This document shows positions 56,720 through 64,000 of a stretch of 64,000 bases of DNA, piece by piece. The position numbers were made by a program, and so were the translations under genes. Below the pieces are notes generated by a model that worked only from the letters and a program-made list of their open reading frames with translations, was not told the origin of the DNA and did no database searches. Position 1 is the stretch's first letter, and each line of letters opens with the position of its first letter. This DNA is from Peribacillus acanthi (GTDB lineage Bacteria > Bacillota > Bacilli > Bacillales > DSM-1321): assembly GCF_003073175.1 (NCBI RefSeq), contig NZ_QBBX01000013.1:1-64000 (forward strand), in the 5' to 3' direction.

Positions 56720-59700
56720 ATGAAAATCAAAACTAAGTTAGTAGTAGGACTTAGTCTATTAATCATCCTAACCCTTTTTCTAGTGGGAATAGGCTGGTAC
56801 CAACTCTACTCCATCCAAAAAAATAGTGACAGCCTTGAAAAAAGCTATGATACGTCTATCCTTACCTTCCACATTCAAAGGAAAATCAAAGATGAGGCTA
56901 TTAGTATACGAAACCTCGTCAATTTCACGGAAAAGGACGTCATAGAAAAAGAACTTGCGTATCTAAAAAAGGAACAAGCATCCGTTCAACGAGACATATC
57001 CACCTTAGAATCCATGGTAAGCAATGTCGAGCAACGGGTCTTGGTCCGTGATTTAAAAGATAAGAATGACACGTTCAACAAGTACCTCAAGGAGGTCACC
57101 TCTCTTGTCGAAGAAGGCGAACATGAAAGAGCGAAGACTGTCATTTTGAATAATGGCTATCAGTTACAGGAGGATTTCTTCAATATCACAAACTCCATCA
57201 CGGATTCTTTCGAAGGAAACATGAACCAATCCTTGAGTAAGATGAAGACGGATTTCCAAAGAGATATGACCATTAGTAGCATCCTTACCTTGCTAGTCGT
57301 AATCGTAGGGATCGGGTTCTTAAGCAAGACGGTATGGGACATCGTGGTGCGGTTAAACAAAGTATCGACGGTCATGAAGAATGTGGCAAATGGACAATCA
57401 GACCTGACGACCCGAATTGACATCCAAACCCATGATGAGATTGATGATGTCGGAGCTTCCTTCAATTATCTGGCCGAGTCGTTGGAACTTCAAATGGAAA
57501 AGGAACAAACCTTAAGCAAAACGAACCAAGAACAAGCATGGGTAAACTCCAACATCGCGAAAATCACCACCGACTTGAGTGGGATGCACCAAGTCGAAGA
57601 AATCTCTAAGACGTTCTTGTCCGTTATTGTGCCCTTGCTCGATGCTTGCCAGGCCGCCTTTTTCATTAAGGATGAAGTGGGAATGGAACCGGTCTTTCAC
57701 CTGCATGCTTCGTATGCCTATAAAGAAAGAAAGCACATGAAAACTACTTTTTCTCTAGGTGAAGGGCTGATCGGTCAAACGGCCCTTGAGAAAAAGCCGA
57801 TTCTGTTGACGGACGTTCCCAAAGATTACATCAATGTACAATCTGGACTGGGACAATCCTCTCCTCTCACTATTTATGTATTGCCCGTGATTTTCAAGGG
57901 GGACGTCATCTCGGTTCTAGAAATTGCTTCGTTTGTCAAGTTCAGTCCGGTCCAGCAAAGCTTGATTGAGGAGCTCGTAAATAACCTTGGCATCATCTTG
58001 GATAGCACGATGGGAAGAATCCGTCTTGCCAAACTATTGGAAGAGTCACAGACCTTGATGGAAGAATTGCAGGTTCAATCCGAAGAGTTGCAATCCCAAC
58101 AAGAAGAACTTAGGGCGACGAATGAGGAACTTGAAGCCCAAACCCAAGCCTTGAGAAGCTCAGAGGAGAAGCTGCAATATCAGCAGGAAGAACTCGAACA
58201 GACGAACATCGAGTTACGAGAAAAAGCTGAAATTTTGGAGAAGCAAAATAGAAAGCTTGAAATTACCAATCTGGAAGTAGAACAGGCTCGTATTTCCCTT
58301 GAAGAGAAGGCGCAGGAGCTTACCTTGAGCTCGAGATACAAGTCCGAGTTTCTGGCCAATATGTCACACGAATTACGAACGCCTTTAAACAGCCTATTGA
58401 TTCTTTCGAAGCTGCTTTCCGATAATCATGAGGGCAACCTTTCGGAAAAACAGGTGGAATTCTCAAAAACCATCTATTCCTCCAGCTGTGATTTGCTGAA
58501 CATCATAAACGACATCTTGGATCTTGCCAAAATTGAATCGGGAAAGATGGAACTAAACGTCGGTCCACTTGATATTAGCGATTTAGCGGCATTTGTGGAT
58601 AAAAGTTTCAGGCAGATGGCCATTGAAAAGGGAATAGAGTTCCATATCGTGGCGGATGAAGCTCTTCCAAACCCATTTTACAGTGATGATCAAAGGATTC
58701 AGCAAGTTTTGAAGAACTTGTTATCCAATGCTTTTAAATTTACGAACCACGGAAAAGTCCAACTGGACATTCGTAGAACGCAACGAAAAGGACATCAGGA
58801 TGCCCTTTCCTTTTATATTACCGACACGGGAATCGGCATTCCAAAAGATAAACAGGACTTAACCTTCGAAGCATTCCAGCAAGCAGATGGGACGACCAGC
58901 CGACAATTTGGCGGAACAGGATTGGGCTTATCGATTTGCCGCCAGATTTCCGAACTGTTGCATGGTGAATTAACCGTGGAAAGTGAAGAAAGAAAAGGAA
59001 GCACCTTTATCTTTACCGTCCCTAACCTACGGGAATTGCCGATGGAAATCGACGTGCATCCTCCTTCTCATCAAGAAGTGGCGGCCACCACCGAGACCAG
59101 ACAAATGGAACCAGCCTTGCCCATCTCCCTGTTTCATGAAAAGGACGCCGAAACCGTTGCGGATAAGACAAAAGAGATCAAAAGAATCTTGATTGTAGAT
59201 GATGATGTGCACCAGCGAAATAGCCTCATGGAATTAATCGGAGAGATGAATGTCATCATCAAAGCCGTTTCCACGGGAGCCGAAGCATTGGAGGAATTAA
59301 AATTCCGCCAATTTGACTGCATGCTCCTGGATTTAGGGTTGAGAGATACGACAGGGTTCCAACTACTGGATGTGATGGTATCCAACGCTCTGCACGAGAA
59401 GGTGGACATTTTCATCTATACCGGTCGAAATTTGACATCAAAGGAAGAGCTTCACTTAAGAAGGTATGTCCATACCATCATTATTAAGGACTCGCATTCC
59501 CCTCAAAGACTGATGGACGAATTGGGCCTCTACTTGAACAGCGGAAGCGATACCTCGAGTGAGGAAAAAGGAACCACACTCTCTAGAATCGGGGGGCTTG
59601 AAGGAAAAAAAGTGCTTCTTGTCGATGATGATGTTCGGAATGTTTATGCACTGTCCAATGTACTCGAACTGAACGGCATGGAAGTCACATTTGCAGAAAA

Positions 59701-59986
59701 TGGGGTGGAAGCCATTAAAGCCCTAACGGAAGCGCCGATCTATGATGTCGTGTTAATGGATATCATGATGCCTGAAATGGATGGGTACGAAACGATTCGT
59801 AGACTACGACAACATCCAGAATTCCATAGCCTGCCGATCATCGCATTAACGGCAAAGGCGATGAAGGAAGACCGACTAAAATGCATTGAAGCCGGTGCAT
59901 CCGATTATATCGTCAAACCCGTGGACACGGACCAACTGATGTCCCTGATCCGGGTATGGTTATACCCTAAAGATACGGGAAGGTGA
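56720..59986 (+). CDS. Giant hybrid sensor histidine kinase
   Basis: 1088 residues. Two transmembrane helices (about 7-27 and 185-205) bracket a four-helix extracellular sensor. HAMP follows at about 207-258, GAF at 290-425, a coiled coil rich in QQEELRATNEELEAQ, HisKA with FLANMSHELRTPLNS (His about 548), HATPase (NLLSNAFKF, DTGIGIP, GGTGLGLSI), and two receivers (IVDDDVHQRN with LLDLGLRD; LVDDDVRNVY with LMDIMMPEMDG and IVKPVDTD). It forms a phosphorelay hub. CheR follows 5 bases on, and the interrupted GGDEF-EAL gene lies directly upstream. Confidence 0.9.
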   Translation: MKIKTKLVVGLSLLIILTLFLVGIGWYQLYSIQKNSDSLEKSYDTSILTFHIQRKIKDEAISIRNLVNFTEKDVIEKELAYLKKEQASVQRDISTLESMVSNVEQRVLVRDLKDKNDTFNKYLKEVTSLVEEGEHERAKTVILNNGYQLQEDFFNITNSITDSFEGNMNQSLSKMKTDFQRDMTISSILTLLVVIVGIGFLSKTVWDIVVRLNKVSTVMKNVANGQSDLTTRIDIQTHDEIDDVGASFNYLAESLELQMEKEQTLSKTNQEQAWVNSNIAKITTDLSGMHQVEEISKTFLSVIVPLLDACQAAFFIKDEVGMEPVFHLHASYAYKERKHMKTTFSLGEGLIGQTALEKKPILLTDVPKDYINVQSGLGQSSPLTIYVLPVIFKGDVISVLEIASFVKFSPVQQSLIEELVNNLGIILDSTMGRIRLAKLLEESQTLMEELQVQSEELQSQQEELRATNEELEAQTQALRSSEEKLQYQQEELEQTNIELREKAEILEKQNRKLEITNLEVEQARISLEEKAQELTLSSRYKSEFLANMSHELRTPLNSLLILSKLLSDNHEGNLSEKQVEFSKTIYSSSCDLLNIINDILDLAKIESGKMELNVGPLDISDLAAFVDKSFRQMAIEKGIEFHIVADEALPNPFYSDDQRIQQVLKNLLSNAFKFTNHGKVQLDIRRTQRKGHQDALSFYITDTGIGIPKDKQDLTFEAFQQADGTTSRQFGGTGLGLSICRQISELLHGELTVESEERKGSTFIFTVPNLRELPMEIDVHPPSHQEVAATTETRQMEPALPISLFHEKDAETVADKTKEIKRILIVDDDVHQRNSLMELIGEMNVIIKAVSTGAEALEELKFRQFDCMLLDLGLRDTTGFQLLDVMVSNALHEKVDIFIYTGRNLTSKEELHLRRYVHTIIIKDSHSPQRLMDELGLYLNSGSDTSSEEKGTTLSRIGGLEGKKVLLVDDDVRNVYALSNVLELNGMEVTFAENGVEAIKALTEAPIYDVVLMDIMMPEMDGYETIRRLRQHPEFHSLPIIALTAKAMKEDRLKCIEAGASDYIVKPVDTDQLMSLIRVWLYPKDTGR

Positions 59987-59991
59987 TAAAG

Positions 59992-60831
59992 ATGGAGTCC
60001 ACAACAGGGTACAAGGAAGACCTCGAGAAACTTGAAATCCATCTATTGCTTGAAGCCTTATATAGTTGGTACGGATTTGATTACAGAAATTACGCTTATA
60101 GTTCCATCCGCCGCCGAATCTGGCATAGGGTGCATGCAGAAAAATTGACGACCATAAGCGGTCTCCATGAAAGAGTCCTGCATGACCCCGCCTGTTTCAA
60201 GAGGTTGTTAGCTGATTTTTCCATCAATGTCACGGAAATGTTTAGGGATCCATCCTTTTTTGCGGATTTTAGGGAAAAGGTAGTCCCCCTCCTCAGGACC
60301 TATCCTTCCATACGGATTTGGCATGCAGGCTGCTCCACCGGCGAGGAAGTTTACTCGATGGCCATCCTGCTCAAAGAGGAAGGCTTGTATGAAAAAACCA
60401 AGATTTATGCCACGGATATTAATACAGAGGTATTGAAGGTGGCCAAATCCGGGTTGTATCCCATGGAACCGATGAGGAAATATACCAACAACTACATCCA
60501 AACGGGCGGAAAAAAAGCGTTCTCTGACTATTACCATGTAATAGGGAACAAGGTGCAATTCGATTCGTCTCTTCTAAAGAATGTGGTCTTTGCCCAACAC
60601 AACCTGGTGACCGATGGTTCCTTCAATGAATTCAATGTCATCCTGTGTCGGAATGTCATGATTTATTTCAATAAAACGTTACAGAACATGGTTCATGACC
60701 TTTTTTACAATAGCCTATGCATGTTTGGGGTCATCGGGCTTGGAGACAAGGAAACCATTACCTACACGAAGCATAGTGATCGATATGAAAGCATTTCAGA
60801 AAGACAAAAAATCTATAAGAAAATCAAGTGA
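59992..60831 (+). CDS. cheR: CheR-family methyltransferase
   Basis: 279 residues from the ATG at 59992 (AAGGTGATAAAG). The N-terminal four-helix region includes YRNYAYSSIRRRIWHR, then LLADFSINVTEMFRDPSFF and IRIWHAGCSTGEEVYSMAIL (SAM-binding motif), TKIYATDINTEVL, and NVILCRNVMIYF. It methylates glutamates of chemoreceptor-like proteins using S-adenosylmethionine. There is no CheB or chemoreceptor beside it. It is likely part of the signalling complex with the hybrid kinase, as in non-chemotaxis CheR/kinase pairs. Confidence 0.9.
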   Translation: MESTTGYKEDLEKLEIHLLLEALYSWYGFDYRNYAYSSIRRRIWHRVHAEKLTTISGLHERVLHDPACFKRLLADFSINVTEMFRDPSFFADFREKVVPLLRTYPSIRIWHAGCSTGEEVYSMAILLKEEGLYEKTKIYATDINTEVLKVAKSGLYPMEPMRKYTNNYIQTGGKKAFSDYYHVIGNKVQFDSSLLKNVVFAQHNLVTDGSFNEFNVILCRNVMIYFNKTLQNMVHDLFYNSLCMFGVIGLGDKETITYTKHSDRYESISERQKIYKKIK

Positions 60832-60852
60832 TTTCCATCAAACAAAAAAATC

Positions 60853-60878
60853 TGGGCAAATGCCCAGTTTTTTTTGTC
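60853..60878 (+). terminator. Terminator after cheR
   Basis: CTGGGCA AA TGCCCAG hairpin followed by eight T. Confidence 0.8.
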
Positions 60879-61042
60879 TATTAAACTAGTAAAACGCGTA
60901 TTATCGCTTCCTATAGGAAGGTCTTCCTATAAAAATATGTATAAATAAGAACAAAATAAGAAGCATTGGTGATATGAGAATAGTTGCATTTGTTAGAAAA
61001 TGATAGTAGAGGATATTATCACTATCTACATGTTGGAAACGC

Positions 61043-61288
61043 ATGCAATGGTTCTCTGATCTTTCACCTGATTTCATCAAGACAGACCATATTTTATCGA
61101 GAGGATTACATGCTTCCAAACAAAAGCAGGATCTTATCATGATTCTTGCTCAGTATTCAAAGAACAAATTCCAATTGATTTTGGATAGAATGGAACAAAC
61201 CATCGATATGGCCCAGGCAAGAATGCTGCGTGTCAACCTGATTCAAGGAATCGTAAGGTATCCAACGAAAGCGGGGTGGACTCAATGA
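61043..61288 (+). pseudogene. EAL-domain C-terminal remnant
   Basis: 81 codons. LSPDFIKTDHILSRGLHASK, then KQDLIMILAQYSKNKFQLIL, resembles the FIKxD...KQ...ILEGIE region of EAL domains (YkuI-like). The catalytic EGxE is replaced by DRME and the N-terminal half is absent; a stop lies 34 bases before the ATG. It cannot hydrolyse c-di-GMP. Its stop overlaps the start of the response regulator (ATGA), so it may survive as a translated leader that couples translation of the regulator. Confidence 0.6.
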
Positions 61289-62013
61289 AAAAAATCAACG
61301 TTCTCATTGCCGATGACGACCAGGCTTCAAGATTCATTCTCTCTCAATTCACGCGACTGATTCCTGACTATGAAATCGTAGGAGAAGCAGGGGATGGCGA
61401 AGAAATGATAAAACTAGCACTCAAGGAAAAACCCGACCTAGTACTGGTAGACATCAACATGCCCTACCTAAATGGCTTTGAAGCCGTGAGAAAATGTCTG
61501 GAAAGCCTACCTTCCTTACAGGTCATCTTCACAACCGGGCATGATGATTTAGCCGTGGAAGCTTTTAACATTTCGGCCGTCGACTATCTGGTCAAACCGA
61601 TTGAAAGGTTTCGCTTATTCACCGCTTTGGAAAAAGCCAAAAAAATGATCAGCTTGCAGAGAAGAGCATTAGCAGAAGGAAATAACAAGTTTAAACGATT
61701 ATCGATTAAAACGAATCATTCCTTGCTCTATCTGCCACTTGAAGACATTTTCTATATCGAAAGAGACGGAAAGAAATCCATCCTTCACACGAGTCACGGC
61801 AAGTATGAAACATCTGAATCCCTCCAGGAGTTAGGAGAGAGATTACCCAGCTACTTCTATAAGTCCCATCGATCCTACCTTGTGAATTTAAAGAAAATCG
61901 TCCGAATCGAATCGTTCGGAGAAACGTTTCTTGCTTTTTTCAACGCAGAAGATCTCGTTGCTCATATTTCCAAGTTAAAGATCAACGATGTTTATGTTTT
62001 AATGGGCACGTAA
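61285..62013 (+). CDS. LytTR-family response regulator
   Basis: 242 residues. Receiver domain with VLIADDDQASRFIL, phosphoacceptor LVDINMPYLNG and VKPIERF. LytTR DNA-binding domain from about residue 135 (RLSIKTNHSLLYLPLEDIFY; SYFYKSHRSYLVNLKKIVRI). It binds DNA when phosphorylated; the likely donor is the hybrid kinase upstream (inference). It starts at the ATG overlapping the EAL remnant stop (ATGA). A terminator follows. Confidence 0.9.
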   Translation: MKKINVLIADDDQASRFILSQFTRLIPDYEIVGEAGDGEEMIKLALKEKPDLVLVDINMPYLNGFEAVRKCLESLPSLQVIFTTGHDDLAVEAFNISAVDYLVKPIERFRLFTALEKAKKMISLQRRALAEGNNKFKRLSIKTNHSLLYLPLEDIFYIERDGKKSILHTSHGKYETSESLQELGERLPSYFYKSHRSYLVNLKKIVRIESFGETFLAFFNAEDLVAHISKLKINDVYVLMGT

Positions 62014-62026
62014 TTCTAAATATTGA

Positions 62027-62058
62027 GACGATAATCCTTGAACGATTATCGTTTTTTT
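62027..62058 (+). terminator. Terminator after LytTR regulator
   Basis: ACGATAATC and GATTATCGT pair around a short loop, followed by TTTTTT. Confidence 0.7.
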
Positions 62059-62209
62059 ATTGAGATACAATCTTATGTCTCCATGCAAAAAAAGCAGGGT
62101 TAGGTCGTCGTGGGTATCGTTGAGTTTAATTGCGGGAGAGTCCGGTCAAGAAGGAAATGAGGAATTACCATAGAATTTGTAAGGATAAGACGTAGAAGAG
62201 GAGATCAAA

Positions 62210-62458
62210 ATGAAACTCAAATACTTCATACTACTATTTAGTTTTTTTTGCACTTTGGTTGGTGGGGGCATATTACAAATTGAGTCTATAAAAGCTGATG
62301 AGCTGGCACAATTTGAAGATAGTATTCAAACCGCAAAAAAAGCGCTCAATTTACAAATCATACAATCCCTATATTTTCCTATTTTAGTGAGCAGTCATCT
62401 CCTATTTTTACTTCTTTTTATTTACAAGGACAAGGTATCCTGTGCAACTACCCGATAA
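62210..62458 (+). CDS. Small membrane protein
   Basis: 82 residues with AAGAGGAGATCAAA before the ATG. Two hydrophobic segments (LKYFILLFSFFCTLVGGGI and LVSSHLLFLLLFIYK) are linked by a charged helix ELAQFEDSIQTAKKA. No family recognised. Confidence 0.6.
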   Translation: MKLKYFILLFSFFCTLVGGGILQIESIKADELAQFEDSIQTAKKALNLQIIQSLYFPILVSSHLLFLLLFIYKDKVSCATTR

Positions 62459-62504
62459 AACCTAATTATAAAAAGAAATCATAGTTCAAGGTAGGAGTGA
62501 TGAT

Positions 62505-62705
62505 ATGTCCAAATATATTCGAATCTTCTTTTTCACTGTCCTAGTAAGTGCAATTCTCTTTTTCCTATTTCGTTCAGTATTGATGGGTGGGGGAAATCCA
62601 GCAGAGGAAGCAGTGTACACCATAGGAACCATCCTTATTATTCTACTTTCGTTTTTAATTTCCCAAATCTACTATGTGATACATTTGATTCAGAAGAAAA
62701 GATGA
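62505..62705 (+). CDS. Small membrane protein
   Basis: 66 residues; GTAGGAGTGATGAT precedes the ATG. Two transmembrane helices (IRIFFFTVLVSAILFFLFRS; GTILIILLSFLISQIYYVI) with a basic tail. It is 46 bases after the preceding small gene and may be cotranscribed. No known family. Confidence 0.6.
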   Translation: MSKYIRIFFFTVLVSAILFFLFRSVLMGGGNPAEEAVYTIGTILIILLSFLISQIYYVIHLIQKKR

Positions 62706-62767
62706 TGGCCTACTGGTGTTTTCAATGGTTCAAAAGAAAACTCGCTATCTCGTGTGATAGTATGAAA

Positions 62768-62807
62768 AACACCAGTAATTCAGGAAAATCCCTGCATTAC
62801 TGGTGAT
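62768..62807. terminator. Terminator between convergent genes
   Basis: ACCAGTAAT ... ATTACTGGT hairpin just before the end of the YdhK-like gene. Confidence 0.55.
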
Positions 62808-62820
62808 TGATCGTCAATTT

Positions 62821-63417
62821 TTATTGTGCTGAAAGTTCACTTTCTGTCACCCATTTATGATTGGTTACTTTTTCTCCGCCAGTGGTTGGAGTGAAATCAA
62901 CCATATAAACGGTCGTTTGCTCGGCTGAATCGATTACCGCCGTTGTACCCTTCATGCCTTCCATATGGTCAGCCTCAACCACTACTTCATCACCAGGTTT
63001 ATATGGCGTATCCTTAACATTTTTAATTTCTTCATGGATTATCCATTTGTGATTGGTAACCCTTTCTCCACCAGTCGTTGGATCATAAGAGATAGTATAA
63101 ACTGTTGTATCAAACGCACCCACAACGGTTGCTTCTGCACCTTTCATGCCTTCCATATGGTCATCCTTAATAACGGCTTTACTTCCCACTTTGAACGTTG
63201 GGTTTTCAGCATTATTTAATCCTTTTGGAATCTCACCTGAACCCGAATGATCCATACCTGCATGTCCGCCGTGTCCTTCATCCTTTTCACGTTCTGTGTT
63301 CACATTCTGATTTCCATCACCTCTTTGCTGCTCTCCATTGTCATTGGAACACGCTCCTAACACTATACCTAGCACCATAGTCAGACAAAACAAAAGGATT
63401 CGTTTCATTTTCATCAT
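62821..63417 (-). CDS. ydhK: YdhK-family lipoprotein (two DUF1541 repeats)
   Basis: About 198 residues from the ATG with GGAGGTAAGC just upstream. Lipobox LGAC ends the signal peptide, so it is a membrane lipoprotein. A His/Met-rich stretch GHGGHAGMDHSG follows. Two similar DUF1541 modules (VIKDDHMEGMKGAEATVVGA and VVEADHMEGMKGTTAVIDSA) span residues about 75-190. The family is often associated with copper or metal response, but the role is unproven. It is next to a response regulator whose end is at the window edge. Confidence 0.85.
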   Translation of the reverse strand: MMKMKRILLFCLTMVLGIVLGACSNDNGEQQRGDGNQNVNTEREKDEGHGGHAGMDHSGSGEIPKGLNNAENPTFKVGSKAVIKDDHMEGMKGAEATVVGAFDTTVYTISYDPTTGGERVTNHKWIIHEEIKNVKDTPYKPGDEVVVEADHMEGMKGTTAVIDSAEQTTVYMVDFTPTTGGEKVTNHKWVTESELSAQ

Positions 63418-63656
63418 GCTTACCTCCATATTTTTTATTACCCTCTACGTTACAATAAAAATGTGCAGAATTTATGCAAAATGAACAGATTTTTACCTTG
63501 TTTCTAATTTCTCCCCCTCATCTTGGAAAAAATATAAACCGGTATCTGATTTTTGAATTAGGGGTTTCCTATGCTAGTATATCCTGCTGCTAAATAGTGA
63601 AGTCCGATTCACTATAAAAGAAGCTAGTGGTTATTAGTGTTTCGGCATAACCGCTG

Positions 63657-64000
63657 TCATTTTTCACTATCAGAACTCCATTTATATCCGACTCCCCAAA
63701 CGGTTTTAAGATACTCGTCCACTGGAAAACCAACTTGACGAAGTTTATCCCTTACATTCCGAATATGGGAATCAATGGTTCGGTCTTCTACATCGGACTT
63801 GAAATTCCATATGGTAGATAGTAAATGATCCCTAGTAAACACTTTATTTGGGTGACTGATCAATAGCTCTAATAGAGAAAATTCTTTCGGTGTTAATGAT
63901 ATTCTCTGTGTTTTAAAGGTACATTCAAAGGCCGTTCTGTCTAAAACTAAGCCTTTAAATCTCCGAACTTCCTCCTTATCATTCTTCGCCCTTCGCATAA
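63657..64000 (-). CDS. OmpR/PhoB-type response regulator, C-terminal part at window edge
   Basis: About 113 residues of the winged-helix domain are inside the window: LTPKEFSLLELLISHPNKVF, then DRTIDSHIRNVRDKLRQVGF and VWGVGYKW, the hallmark of OmpR-type DNA-binding domains. The receiver domain should lie beyond 64000. It probably regulates the adjacent genes, but the paired kinase is not in view. Confidence 0.85.
   Translation of the reverse strand, partial: MRRAKNDKEEVRRFKGLVLDRTAFECTFKTQRISLTPKEFSLLELLISHPNKVFTRDHLLSTIWNFKSDVEDRTIDSHIRNVRDKLRQVGFPVDEYLKTVWGVGYKWSSDSEK

Overview
The window reads as part of a large low-GC plasmid (or a plasmid-derived region) from an endospore-forming Bacillaceae host. 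The reasons are two near-identical iteron-associated Rep-type genes (7.8-11.5 kb), a type Ib-like parA/parB pair surrounded by many AT-rich repeats (12.4-20 kb), Gram-positive ribosome binding sites with frequent TTG/GTG starts, and host-type sporulation and signalling genes (a KinB-like kinase and a Spo0E-like phosphatase). There are no tRNA, rRNA or CRISPR features. No taxon more precise than Bacillaceae is supported by reading alone.

Layout. 0-6.7 kb is an accessory cargo block on the minus strand: the start of an IS1182-like transposase, a nucleotidyltransferase, two GNAT acetyltransferases, a DUF2975/HTH/DUF4153-type membrane operon, two unknowns and a P-loop uridine-kinase-like protein. 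6.8-12.3 kb is the replication region, with two iteron clusters and two paralogous rep genes. 12.4-18.2 kb is a gene-poor partition region in which about 18 copies of a purine/pyrimidine-biased repeat with an AACGTT core flank parAB on both sides. 18.4-26.4 kb carries small membrane and soluble proteins, a GNAT pseudogene, a KinB-type histidine kinase, a membrane GGDEF protein and a Spo0E-like peptide. 26.6-27.8 kb is a Fic protein.

28.3-37.5 kb is the most unusual block. A class I cyclic-di-GMP riboswitch and a terminator lead into three different dynamin-like GTPases, one with an SH3-like tail, then a small protein and a 753-residue protein with a nuclease-like QxK patch and a glycine-zipper membrane segment. 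This looks like a coherent c-di-GMP-controlled membrane-remodelling or defence system. A secreted zinc peptidase, a DUF4143 ATPase, remnants of broken genes, a TIR protein and an Abi_2 (HEPN) gene flanked by two copies of a structured RNA follow at 37.8-45.5 kb. A tyrosine recombinase lies at 45.8-46.8 kb.

47.4-62 kb is a second c-di-GMP locus. A second c-di-GMP-I riboswitch precedes a REC-PAS-GGDEF-EAL-LuxR gene that has been split in its receiver domain by a 6.5-kb Tn3-family transposon with a 5-bp target duplication. The transposon carries a secreted DNRLRE-type protein and a small membrane protein. Downstream are a giant hybrid histidine kinase, a CheR methyltransferase, an EAL-domain remnant and a LytTR response regulator. 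The window closes with small membrane proteins, a YdhK-type lipoprotein and the DNA-binding end of an OmpR-type regulator that runs off the edge.

Taken together, replication, partition, phage-defence-like modules (dynamins, TIR, Abi_2, Fic) and c-di-GMP signalling share one element, and the c-di-GMP riboswitches connect the signalling genes with the dynamin operon.
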